DNA from: Emiliania huxleyi CCMP1516
Lineage: Eukaryota; Haptophyta; Isochrysidales; Noelaerhabdaceae
DNA: 64,000 nt
Direction: 5' to 3'
NCBI RefSeq assembly: GCF_000372725.1
Contig: NW_005196021.1
Coordinates: 508,289 to 572,288, forward strand
The notes beneath the pieces are model-generated. The model did no database searches, was not told the DNA's origin, and worked only from the letters and a program-made list of their open reading frames with translations. How positions within the stretch are numbered: position 1 is the stretch's first letter; each line of letters begins with the position of its first letter. A program made the translations under genes and the position numbers. Positions 52,292 to 61,681 of the stretch are shown in pieces.

Positions 52292-54746
52292 CGGCGCCGC
52301 CGTCCCGCCTCTGCTGCACTGTTGACGCCTCCTCTTTTCCCTTCTGCGCTTCTAGATTGCGCCTCTCTGTCTCGACTCCGACTCTCTGTTCGTCTGTCCG
52401 TCCTTGCTGGCATGTGATATCGCTTAATACGTGGGTAGTAATACATGCATGCACCGAAGTTGAAGAAGTGCCGCAACCCCCTGGCCCGGCGTGCGCCCGC
52501 GCGGCTGCCGTCTCGTGTTCTGACTCCGCCCGCGCTTGGCCGTGTGCGGGGTGTGCGTGTGGCGACGAGCCCAGCCCGGCTGGGCGCGGGCCCAGCGCCA
52601 GGAGCCCGACGCGCGCACGGCCCGGTGGTCCGTGCCCCGAGACACGCGCGGCGCCCCAACAGTGGTACATGGTGTGCACGGCCGACTACACGGTAAGCCA
52701 TACGGACCTTGCAGAAAACCTTTTCCTTCTAAGCAGGGCTACACAATGACCCTATAGTGTGTGGGTGTTCCTGGCGAGTTGTGATGAGTAGAATTAGACT
52801 AGCCAATACTATTTTGAAGTTCATATATGAAAATACCAACTTGCCTATGTGCACGTCTCCGCCGCGGCGGCCCCCGGAGGCGGCCCGGCGGAGCGGTCAG
52901 AGCAGCACTGCGCGGGCCGGCGATCGACTCTCGACTATAGTACGGGCTCTATTGAATGGCCTCAAGGTGCTCTCTAGGGCTGCCCTATTCCGCTCGCCCG
53001 GCTACGTCGCCGGGCTTCGAAGGAAAAGGTTTCGCTCGGCACGGCGTCGGAGAGCAAACTTCGACGTTCGTCCTATCTCTTAAGTGCCGAAGAGGCGCTG
53101 GCGGATCTTCCAGCCCCTTTCGGCACCGCAGCGCGGTCCTACGGCCGATGGCGGCCGCCCCGATGGCCCAGCTGGCCAGGCCGGGTCGGCTGCATGTCCA
53201 GGCTGGCCGTGGGGGTCATTGTTGGGTCATTGTGTCTCGTTTGAACACGGTTTTTTGGCCGACGGCAGAAGATCCTCTGGAGGATCTTCTGCCGGGAACC
53301 AATATCAGAGCTCTGAACGGCTGATCTGAGAGCCCCCCAGTACAGTAGGGATTGATTATGATCAGATCCATCACTCACTGGCCGGGGTTGAGCTCTTCTC
53401 GACGATAAGCCGCGTGCAGCGTGCCTGAAGTTCAGCCCCGCACGACGCACAGACGTGCCGGAGAGTGGGCTGCTAGCGCTCTGCGGGCAGCAAATGTCGC
53501 GCTTCTGGGCCACCACGCCGGTAATATGACCTAACCCGGTCAGTCTGAGGCTGCAGCCATGATGGTTGCGCTCCTCATGGTGTCGGTGGACCACTTCTCG
53601 GCTTGAGCTAGCGACGAGAATGATCAGCGTGAGGTGTGGACTCACGAGGGAGGCCGAGGGTCGCCATGTTGGACACACAGGTGCCATCCAGGCAGAAGTA
53701 TTGACCAGACAATGAATACGGACAATATCCTTACAAAGAGAGCGATGCCTTCCCACCTGCTGACCGCTTCTGCGGTGGTCGCCACCAATGCAACGACGGC
53801 ACTCGCCGGCCACGTTGCTGGCCAACACCAACAATTCTGGGCGCCGGTCGGCCCGAGGCATTGCTAGGCCTGCTCAGGCCGTGCCACATGAGCACTGAAT
53901 GGCCTCGCAGGCGGCTCATGGGGCCGGTGACGGCGCCCTGCGCCGAAGATCCTCGGGCGGATCTTCTGGCCGGCACTAAGAGATAGTGGAAGCTGGACGC
54001 ACGTGGCAAGTGGCCCATGACCAGGCGGGCTGCTGCTCAGAATCTGGGCCGTCGGCGCTCGCTCTCGCGCTCTTCATAACGGCGTTGCCCCCTCCCTCCC
54101 GCGCCGACGTTGGGCAGCCCGACCACGACAACGTCAGCGCCGCTGGCCTGCAACTCGAGGCGCCTTTGAATGAGCACGAGCCGGTGCGCGGCGGCGGCGC
54201 GGGTGATGCAGCCCAAGGTGACGGCGACGGCAGAGGGGGCGGCGCCGGCGGCGGAGGAGGCGGCAGCGGCGGCGATGGCCGCGGGGTCGGCCCGCCCGCC
54301 TTTGCTGCTGGTGCTGTGGGCATCATCACAGCTCAGCGGCGGTGTGCGACCAGGGCCAGTGGTAGACTTTCGACGCGGTGAGGCTGCTCTCTGAGCAATG
54401 ACACTAGCAAGAGCATCATGTGTGTCATCGGAGTCACTTGTATTACGATACCACCACGCCGCCACGCTCGCAAGGGCCGCCTAAGCGCCTAAGCACCCTA
54501 AGCACCCCCCCCCCTTAGGCCGCTTAGGCGCTTAGGCGAGTGACGGCCGGCTGCCCGGGGCCTGGCGTGCCTCCGCCGTGGGCTGAGCGCCCGGGAGAGC
54601 CACTCTGCAAGTGGTGTGCGAGCGTGTAGCCTTTAGCGTGCAGTCGGCCGCACAGTGAGACCCTGTTCAGGCTCAACGTGTCCGCGCGTCCGACTGGCCG
54701 CGCTTGAAACAATTGGACATTTGTCGAGGCACAGTCTCGCTCGAAG
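52292..54746. other. no confident gene; several hairpins
   Basis: Overlapping frames without domains. GGCAGAAGATCCTC at 53264 and its reverse complement at 53280-53293 form a 14-bp stem with 2-base loop. A related AAGATCCTCGGGCGGATCTT is at about 53946. At 54477-54538 CGCCTAAGCGCCTAAG is mirrored by CTTAGGCGCTTAGGCG around a C-run. A frame at 54037-54465 (minus) contains ASGADVVVVGLPNVGAG but is otherwise low-complexity. Confidence 0.45.
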
Positions 54747-55457
54747 TCAGTCAAGCACTGTGGCCCGTCGACACTCTCGGATGCCTCCGAGGTTGCAGCC
54801 GAGCCCTCGCTTCGGGTCGCGCCGCGGGTTCAAGCACCGTTTGTCCCAGTGGCCTTCTGGCATAGCCAGGCACGCCTGCACGCGGCTCGGCAGACCGAAT
54901 GCCGCCGAGGAAGCCACGCGCACGGGCGGCGGTGGCGGCGGCGGTGGCGGCGGTGGTAGCGGCGGCGGCGGCGGCGGGGAGGGGTCGGGAGGAAGCACAA
55001 AGCCGAGCTTCTCCAGGCTCAGCCGAGCCGTTTTCCCGAGCGCATACTTTGCCTCCTCAATCCGGCTGAGCTCTTGCAAGTGCATGCGTTGGGCAGCCTC
55101 CTCGTCTTGGCCCGAGTCAAAGCACGCCGGGTATGGGTGAAAGCCGCAGAGGCGGCACTCCTTGCTGACACAGCCGAGGCCACCCCAGCGGTCGGGTCCC
55201 TTGCCACTACAGCGCTCGTCCAGCATGCAGGGCTCCCAACAGCTGCCGCACCGCTCATGCCGATGTATCGGCACAGCCCCTGCGCGGGTCCCATACCTGT
55301 CCAGCCTCTGCTGGAGGGCCGCCGTCGCGTTCATCAGTCGAGCTCGCGCCCCCTTCACTAGCTGCAGCCGGGCGGCTCGGGCGGGGTGGTTGACGCGGCG
55401 CTGCTGGGCGCAAGCTTCCAGGAGAGAGAGCAGGGAGAGTGCCGTCACAGCTTGCAT
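54747..55457 (-). CDS. secreted cysteine-rich protein with Pro-rich linker
   Basis: Frame of 236 residues. The N-terminus MQAVTALSLLSLLEACAQ is signal-like. A cysteine-rich block follows (CGSCWEPCMLDERC, then GGLGCVSKECRLCGFHPYPAC), then a helical stretch, a run of about 20 prolines, and a second related block (RCLNPRRDPKRGLGCNLGG then IRECRR). The frame is open upstream to just before the stop of the glycosyltransferase-like gene (55523). One could join the two by removing only 17 bases (TAG included), far too short for a normal intron here. I list it separately. Function unknown; an extracellular or Golgi-lumenal domain is likely. Confidence 0.5.
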   Translation of the reverse strand: MQAVTALSLLSLLEACAQQRRVNHPARAARLQLVKGARARLMNATAALQQRLDRYGTRAGAVPIHRHERCGSCWEPCMLDERCSGKGPDRWGGLGCVSKECRLCGFHPYPACFDSGQDEEAAQRMHLQELSRIEEAKYALGKTARLSLEKLGFVLPPDPSPPPPPPLPPPPPPPPPPPVRVASSAAFGLPSRVQACLAMPEGHWDKRCLNPRRDPKRGLGCNLGGIRECRRATVLD

Positions 55458-55522
55458 TTCGGAAAGCGAGGTGACCCCGATGCTTCTCGACGCGTGGACG
55501 TCAACCAGCTGCGGCGCGTCGC

Positions 55523-57151
55523 CTAAGTAGGACTATCGCCGTCAGCGCCAGGGGCGGAGCACACACGGGGCTCGATCGCGAGTTTGCGAGTGGGGGCGCC
55601 TGCTCCGAGCGTGCACGCGTCCGAGTCGTATGCCCTGAACGATCGATCGATCCGGTATGTTGTATTCGCGACATAGTTTGCCGACTCGCGGATCCCGAGG
55701 GACGTCGGCTCCATGAGCCCGCGGTAGGCTCCCCAACTGGTCTTGTCGCGAGTGCTTTGCCACGAGGGGTACCTGGCGGACGGGGCGCGGTGGGGCGGCG
55801 GGAGCAACGCATGAGTGCCTCGTCTGACGCTGAGGGGCTCCGGGGCTCGCTCGCGGGGCACTCCACCGCTTCGTCATCCACGCCAGCATCGAGTGGCCGG
55901 CATTCATGAAGGTGCTCGTGTAGTCGATGTGGCTCATCGCTCCCGAGTCGTGGTCTTTCGTGTTGCCCTTCTCGACGGTGCCCTTGGCTCCGATCCACTC
56001 GACCACTCTGCCTTGCGCCGGCTCGTTGGTACGAATCAGCCGCCGGATGGAGGCGCTGGAGAGGTGCTCGATTGGCACCCCGACGACGGCGCACGGAATG
56101 CGGTCCGGCTGGCCCATCTCCGCGGCGTATTGGGCTGCTGCGTTGCACCAGTAGGAGTCGAGACCCCAGTCAGAGCCCACCGTATCTTGCACTGCCCACA
56201 GAGGCCCGTGGATCTCCCACACGTAGGGCTGGCCGGGTGGCGGCAGGGTGCCGTTCACCTATGGCGCGGTGTGGCGCAAATCACATCGTCACGTGTGATT
56301 TTCCGCAATGCTCAAGTCGGCTCCTTGTGCATCAGCCACACGAAGAAGTTAGCGTCGAGGAGCGGCGCCTGAGCAGCGGACGGGGAGCGAGTGGCTGCGT
56401 CGGGGCGCTGCGTCATGGTGCGATGTTGGGTTGATGGCGCGTCGGCGGAGTGGGGCGAGAGACGCGTGAAGCAAGGAGCGCGCTCCTGCTGCTCAACCAT
56501 CGGCACGGCGATCGCAGCGGTGCCGAGGAGCCAGGTGCGCCACCTATCCTGGTTGAACGGCCAGAATGCCTGCCTCTCGTCGCTGAACCGGCTCGAGATG
56601 GAGGGCTGCGAGATGACAGGAGTGTGGCCAATTTTGCCGGCGTGCGAGAAGGAGCAGTGCAGCAGCCGGAGATATCGGTCCAGCTCGAAGCTTGCGAAGG
56701 AGATGTCGGAGTCCGCAAGCCACACGTGCCGGATATCGTGCCGGCCCCGAAGGTACTCGACGAGCTCCTGCTGGAACTGCAGCTTTGGCCGGAAGCGCTT
56801 TGGTCCGGGCAGTCCTCGCGCGGCCGCAGAGAAGGTCACTCCGGGAAGGCTGTTGAGCTCTATCCCGAGTTCAGCCCACGCTGCGGGAACTGAGTCGACG
56901 GCGTCGTACAGCAGGTACCGCCATTCGATCTTCCAGCCCTGCGCCGACAGGCCGCGGACACTCGCGTTTGCCAGGCGGAGGTAGTAGGGCCCCTGTGATG
57001 CGACGACGGCCATCAGAATGCCCGACAGCAGAATGCCGCTCGACCCGCCGGCGCCGTGGCTCCGCACGCAGGCGGGCTCAACGAAGCGTGCCACAGGTGC
57101 GAGCCGCGCGGTCGTGCGCTCTTTGAGTAGGTGGGTGGTGGCGAACACCAT
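55523..57151 (-). CDS. glycosyltransferase-like (DUF707-like) protein
   Basis: Exons (complement): 56480-57151, 56324-56368, 55867-56258, 55523-55772. At least 452 residues from ATG at 57151; the frame is open to 57220, where a possible acceptor suggests an upstream exon beyond an R4-filled intron. Motifs: HVWLADSDISFASFELDRYL (DxD-type site), ISQPSIS, LLDANFFVWLMHK, SDWGLDSYWC and VGVPIEHLSS. This order (acidic motif, S-Q-P, G-W-G-L-D-like motif, final P-x-x-H) is that of DUF707-type putative transferases. The intron 56259-56323 would need an unusual GA donor (AAG|GAGCC). The C-terminal exon is rich in polar residues. Golgi location is inferred from a hydrophobic stretch near residue 35 (SGILLSGILMAVVAS). 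Confidence 0.6.
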
Positions 57152-57239
57152 CGTCGTGCCACGCGCGGCAGTTGTTGACACGTACGACGTGTCAATACTT
57201 GAACCTCCGACTGCACTCCAAGTAAGGTAAGGTTTGATA

Positions 57240-57390
57240 TGATTTCTCCACACACACAAAGTGGTGGGGCGGGGGGGGGCGGGGGGGGGGGGGCGACCCT
57301 CGCATCTCCACACCCGGACACGGGCAGGAGCCCCACGGCTTTAAAAGTGCAAGCACTGGCCCGGTGCACGTGCGTGGGTGAGCAGCCTGC
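57240..57390 (-). repeat. dispersed repeat R4, copy 3
   Basis: Read on the minus strand: GCTCACCCACGCACGTGCACC, TGCACTT, GCCGTGGGGCTCCTGCCCGT, GATGCGAGGGTCGCCC, ending CCACTTTGTGTGTGGAGAAA. It is the best-conserved copy, sense-oriented relative to the glycosyltransferase-like gene, as the SMC intron copies are to theirs. Confidence 0.7.
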
Positions 57391-57765
57391 CCCGCTCCCT
57401 CCCGACAAACCAACTCCCGCACGCACCGCCCCAGCGATGCAGATTGTGTTCCGAGGAACGGCGATGTTGGTGGATGGGTAGGTAGAGGAGGTCAGAGGGA
57501 GGGTATCCAAAGAAAAAGGTATCCAAAGAAAGGGGTTCGACCATAGTCTGAGGGTTAGGTTTCTGGAGCCTCGGGTAGGGTGCCCACAGGACCCCAAAAA
57601 AGAAAGGAAAAAGAAATGGGCCACCCCCGATCGCACTCGCTCTCTTGTCCGCCCCTCTCGGAGTGAGAGTGAGTTCTCTTAAGCAGCAAGCACACAAGTG
57701 AAGACAAAATCGTCACTTCTCACTCACACAGTCACTGACAGTACCAGAAGCCGGCTTTACCGGCT
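57391..57765. other. spacer, no supported gene
   Basis: Contains a repeated GTATCCAAAGAAA (57505-57530) and A-rich stretches. A short conserved-looking frame near 57430-57480 (minus) could be a first exon of the upstream glycosyltransferase-like gene, but splice phases did not settle it. Confidence 0.35.
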
Positions 57766-60700
57766 TCAGTAAACTCTAAAAATGTCCTCGTAGAAAGGAT
57801 CTTCGGCCGGCTCCGGCTGGGGCTCCGGCGGCTCGATCAGCTCGTCGAGCGGCTCGACGTCGAACGGGTGGTCGGACAGAACGACCCATACCTCGTTCGG
57901 CCGCTCGCCGGCCATGCCCAGCCTGTGCTGAGCGAGTAGGGGCGGCTCGTCGGCGACGCCAAGCCCGTCGCGAGCCGCGAGCGCCGCGAGCTCTGCCGCG
58001 CGCTCGACGGCGCGCTCCTCCGCCCAATCGCCATCGACGGGCGCCACGGCGACGACGAATGACGGGAACTTCGCTATGGTTATTCCGTCGAGCGGCAGCG
58101 GCGGCGGAAAGCAAGAAGGGTCGTCGACAAGGCTACCGGTGTCGCCGGCAGCGGGCCCGCCGCCGCTTGTCGCGTCGGGCGTCGCCGCAGCCCACCCGCC
58201 AGAGGGAGGGGCGTACGCCGTGCCCGCCATCGCGCCGAGCGGGCTGGCGTCGCCGCCGAGGACGGCGGCCATCGCTTTTGGCCTCGCAGCGCTCGGCGCC
58301 GCCAGCTCCGCCTCGACGGCGTCGCGAGGCAGCCAGATCCCGGTGGCTGCGCCTGATAATCTCGGTGCAATCTCGGGTAAGCCCGGGTGATCTCAAACTG
58401 GCTGCTGGAGCTCTGTCGCGGCGCCGGCGGTGGCCACGTCCCCCGGCGAGAGGTAGACGCCGCCGCCCTCGCCGCCGGCGGGCAGCTTGAGCAGCAGCGG
58501 CAGCGTGCAGTTGATTGGGGCCGACGCAACGTTGCGGCCGGACGCGTAGCGCGCCAGGACGGCGAGGCCGGCGGGGTGGAGCTCGTACGCGGTCGAGGCG
58601 GTGCAGAAGGGCGGGTAGCGCCGCACCTCGTACCCTCTCGCGCGGCGCAGCACCTCGAACGGCAACCCCGCCTCGGACGGCGTGCGCCGCTTCCATGGCC
58701 AGCTGGGCGCGAGCTGGAGCGCGACGTCCGCCGCCGCGGCGATCGGGTCGATGGGCCGCCTGCAGCGGCGCCGCAGCTCAAGTCAACCTCGGGCAATCTG
58801 TGGTGAGGTGCTCTCACTTCCAGCCTTGTGGTGGTCTCCGGTGATCGATCTCTCGAGCCCCCCTGCGGTATGCGCCACAACGCGCCCTGCAGGCGCGCCG
58901 CCGGACTGTCGAGCAGTCTGGGCGAGTCTCACGGAATCGTGGGAAATGTCATGGAATCGTCGGGAATCTTGCGGTAGGCACCGACGGAATCGCAAGGAGT
59001 CTAGGTGAATCTCGTGGAATCTCCGGGACTCTGCCTCCTGCGGTAGGCGCCGCGCCGCAGGTGCACCGAGTCCCAAAAGTCCTCTTGCCGCAGTATCGCG
59101 GCCGAGGCCTGGCGGCACAACTCATCAGTCACTCAGAGAGAAGCACGGGTCCTCCTGCCGCGGTCTTCGCGGGCCGAGGCCTGGTCGAGCTCGAAGCGCG
59201 ACATGCCCGTCCAACAGACGCTCGGCCGCCACGGCAGCGCCGCGAGGGTGAAGCGGAGGGACCAGTAGACGCACGCGACGTCGTCGGCCGGCTGCGTCGT
59301 CGCGGTGCAGCTGATCGCTGCGCCGGGAAGCCACGCGCGGCCGAGCACGTCGGCGGCGCCTGCCAGGCGCAGCGAGGCGCCGTGAACCGAGGGGGGCCGA
59401 GGGGAGCCTGGGGGAGCCGAGGGGAGCCGAGGGGAGCCGAGAGGAATGCAACGCGCAGCGAGGCGCCGCGATCCGCCCGGCAACCACGGACCAGCAGAGT
59501 GGGGGCCGCGTCTCAGTCGGGGGCGCCATGTGTCGGAGAGGGGTTGTCTCGGAGAGGGGTCTCTAGTTAGGCGGAGGGCCGTCGTAGTCGGGCACTCCGC
59601 GCGTGGTGCCGAGGGGGCCGTTCGCGACGAAGCTCTCCGCGTACAGCTCGCGTGGCGCGTCGGCCTGAGGGACGTGTCGTGGACATGTCGTGGGCGTGTC
59701 GCGGGCGTGTCGCGGGCGTGTCGCGGGCGTGTCGTGGACATGTCGTGGGCGTGTCGTGGCGGTGTCGTGGGCGTGTCGTGGACGTGTCGTGGACGTGTCG
59801 TGGACGTGTCGTGGACATGTCGTGGGCGTGTCGCGGGCGTGTCGCGCGTCCGCCCGAGCGTATCCACGTCCCCGAGATCGCTATCTTGGCTCGCCCAAAA
59901 GTCGGAGTGCAGGGCGACCAGCGCGCGCAGCACCAGCCTCTTCCGCCGCCGAAAGATCTGCGTCGCGTTCTCCTGCGGCGACGCAGACACGGCGAGAGCA
60001 GCTCGGCAGCTGGGCAAGGCGTGAGCCGAGGACCTCCCGTGTCTCTCTTCTACCCCCCCCCCCCTCCCCCCCCTCCTCCCTCCCTCCCTCCCTGCCTCCC
60101 TCTGCTGCCATTGCAGGGCCCCTCCTGCCTCCCTCCCTCCCGCACGCACGCGCCTCAACCCCCCCTCTCCCCTCGCAGCTAACCCGCCTGCAAGCCGCAG
60201 TCGAGCCGCTCCCACATCGCCTCGTACGGAGACCGGTCCGACAGGCTCCACCCGCCTGCAGGAAGGTTCCGAGCAGGTTCCGAGAAGGCTCCGGTAGCCC
60301 GGCCCCCGACTGGCTCCATCCCCGCCTCCGCTGCCGCCCGCACGGCTGCCCGACGCCGCCGCCGCCGCCGCGCCCGCCTCCGCCGCCGCCGCCGCGCGCT
60401 CGTCCTCCGACTCGTCGCGCAGCAAGTAGCCCGACCCGCCGCCGCCCGCGCCGCCGCCGCCCTGCCGACCGCCCGACGCCGCCGACGCGCCCGCCTGGGC
60501 CGCCCACTGTGCCGAGGCCGCCTCTGCGCGCCGCACGGCCGCCGCCGCCGCCGCCACCTCCGCCGCCTCCTCCGCCGCCGACAGGGGCGCAGCGCCTGAG
60601 GACAGTCCGGCGCAGCATCAGGGAAGGCTCCGGCTCCGCCCTACCGCCGAACAGAGGCGACAAGCCGCGCCTGCGCCGGCCGCAGCCTCAGACACGACCG

Positions 60701-60774
60701 CAACTAGGTCGTCGACCGCCGCCTCGGCCGCCCCGTCCGCCGCCGCCGCCGCCGCCGCCGCCTTCGCCGCCGCG

Positions 60775-60808
<34 letters not shown>

Positions 60809-61169
60809 CCGCCTCCGCCTTAGCCCTTGCCATCAGCGACGCCGCCTCCTGCGCGTCTTCCTCCGAGGCACCCACCGCCTCGTCGCCCGCAGCGGCGGCC
60901 GCCGCAGGCTCGCCAGCCGCACCTCGTCGCGGCGTCGACGACGACAGCGGCATTGCTGCCCTCTCGGAGGGCCCCGCGGGACCGCGCAGCGAAGGCGGTG
61001 GCCAGAGCTCGTCCTCGCCGCCGTCGCCCGCGCGACCAACGCCTGGCGCCGCGAGGTGGATCGTCGGGACGCGCGGCGCGTGGCGGATGGCGCGGATCGT
61101 CAGCGGCGCGGACGGGCGAGGATGCGATGCCGCCAGGACGAGGAGGAGAGCGGCCACCCGAGCGGCCAT
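57766..61169 (-). CDS. DUF2358-like (NTF2-fold) plus SOUL heme-binding protein, probably plastid
   Basis: Exons (complement), firm: 60671-61169, 60326-60595, 60188-60255, 59868-59972, 59181-59359, 58425-58759, 57766-58352. Less certain: about 59575-59664, a short one near 59476-59520, about 59050-59108, and one near 58870-58890. N-terminus MAARVAALLLVLAAS is a signal peptide with an Arg/Pro-rich transit region; long Ala/Glu coils follow. DUF2358-like part: ALVALHSDFWASQ, RELYAESFVANGPLG, CVYWSLRFTLAALPW, WTGMSRFELD and EDFWDSVHL. SOUL part: LPFEVLRRARGYEVRRYPPF, LARYASGRNVASAPIN and IAKFPSFVVAVAPVDGDW. The combination is known in plant and algal plastid proteins (family knowledge). SOUL proteins bind heme or tetrapyrroles. 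A GTGTCGTGGGC minisatellite fills 59670-59845. Confidence 0.75.
59670..59845. repeat. GTGTCG(T/C)GG(G/A)C minisatellite in SOUL-gene intron
   Basis: About sixteen units of an 11-base repeat lying in the intron between the exons at 59868-59972 and 59664. Confidence 0.9.
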
Positions 61170-61681
61170 CGCGGAAAAGAAAAAACACTCCCCTCGATTC
61201 ACCTCCCTTCTCGCCTTGCTCGCTCGCCCGCGCGGAGGGCATGGCCGCGGAGGAGGCGAGTGCGCGCTTGCCAGGCCTTCCGCAGACAGCCTCTCGGGCA
61301 GACTGAGGGTCGGCTTTGCGTGGCGTAGCCCGTGCGCTGCGCTGCGCAAAGCTGCGTGTGCTGAGGGAGCATCCTGTGCTTCCACTGGGAAGTGCGCACC
61401 TCCTGCAGCTGGTGGAGGGCCGTGCTGCCGCGCGTCTGCTCCATGGGCAGGGCGGGGAGGCGGCGCCGCAGCGCCACAGCGCCCGCTGCACGCCGGTGCA
61501 GCACTCTGCTGCCTGGTGAGCAGCCTCCTGGATCTGTGCGCGACGTTCGCGAGGCTGCAGTGGAGCGGTACTGGCATGCGTGGCGCGGACCATGAACAAA
61601 GAAAAAACACCACGACGGTGGTTTTTCTTTTCGGGGGGTGCATCTGGTAGGCGGAGGGGGTACATCTGGCTGCACGCCGCC
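61170..61681. promoter_or_regulatory. divergent spacer between the SOUL gene and the second sul/GT8 gene
   Basis: 512 bases between two outward-facing starts. GGTGCATCTGGTAGGCGGAG and GGGTACATCTGG form a short tandem just before the second gene. Homology to the 9.8 kb gene starts only about 10 bases upstream of the ATG, so the two paralogues do not share a promoter. Confidence 0.4.

Noticed and set aside
54037..54465. Minus frame with ASGADVVVVGLPNVGAG as a nucleotide-binding protein
   Set aside because: The short motif is not a recognised P-loop, the rest is Ala-rich low complexity, and no neighbouring exon could be phased to it.
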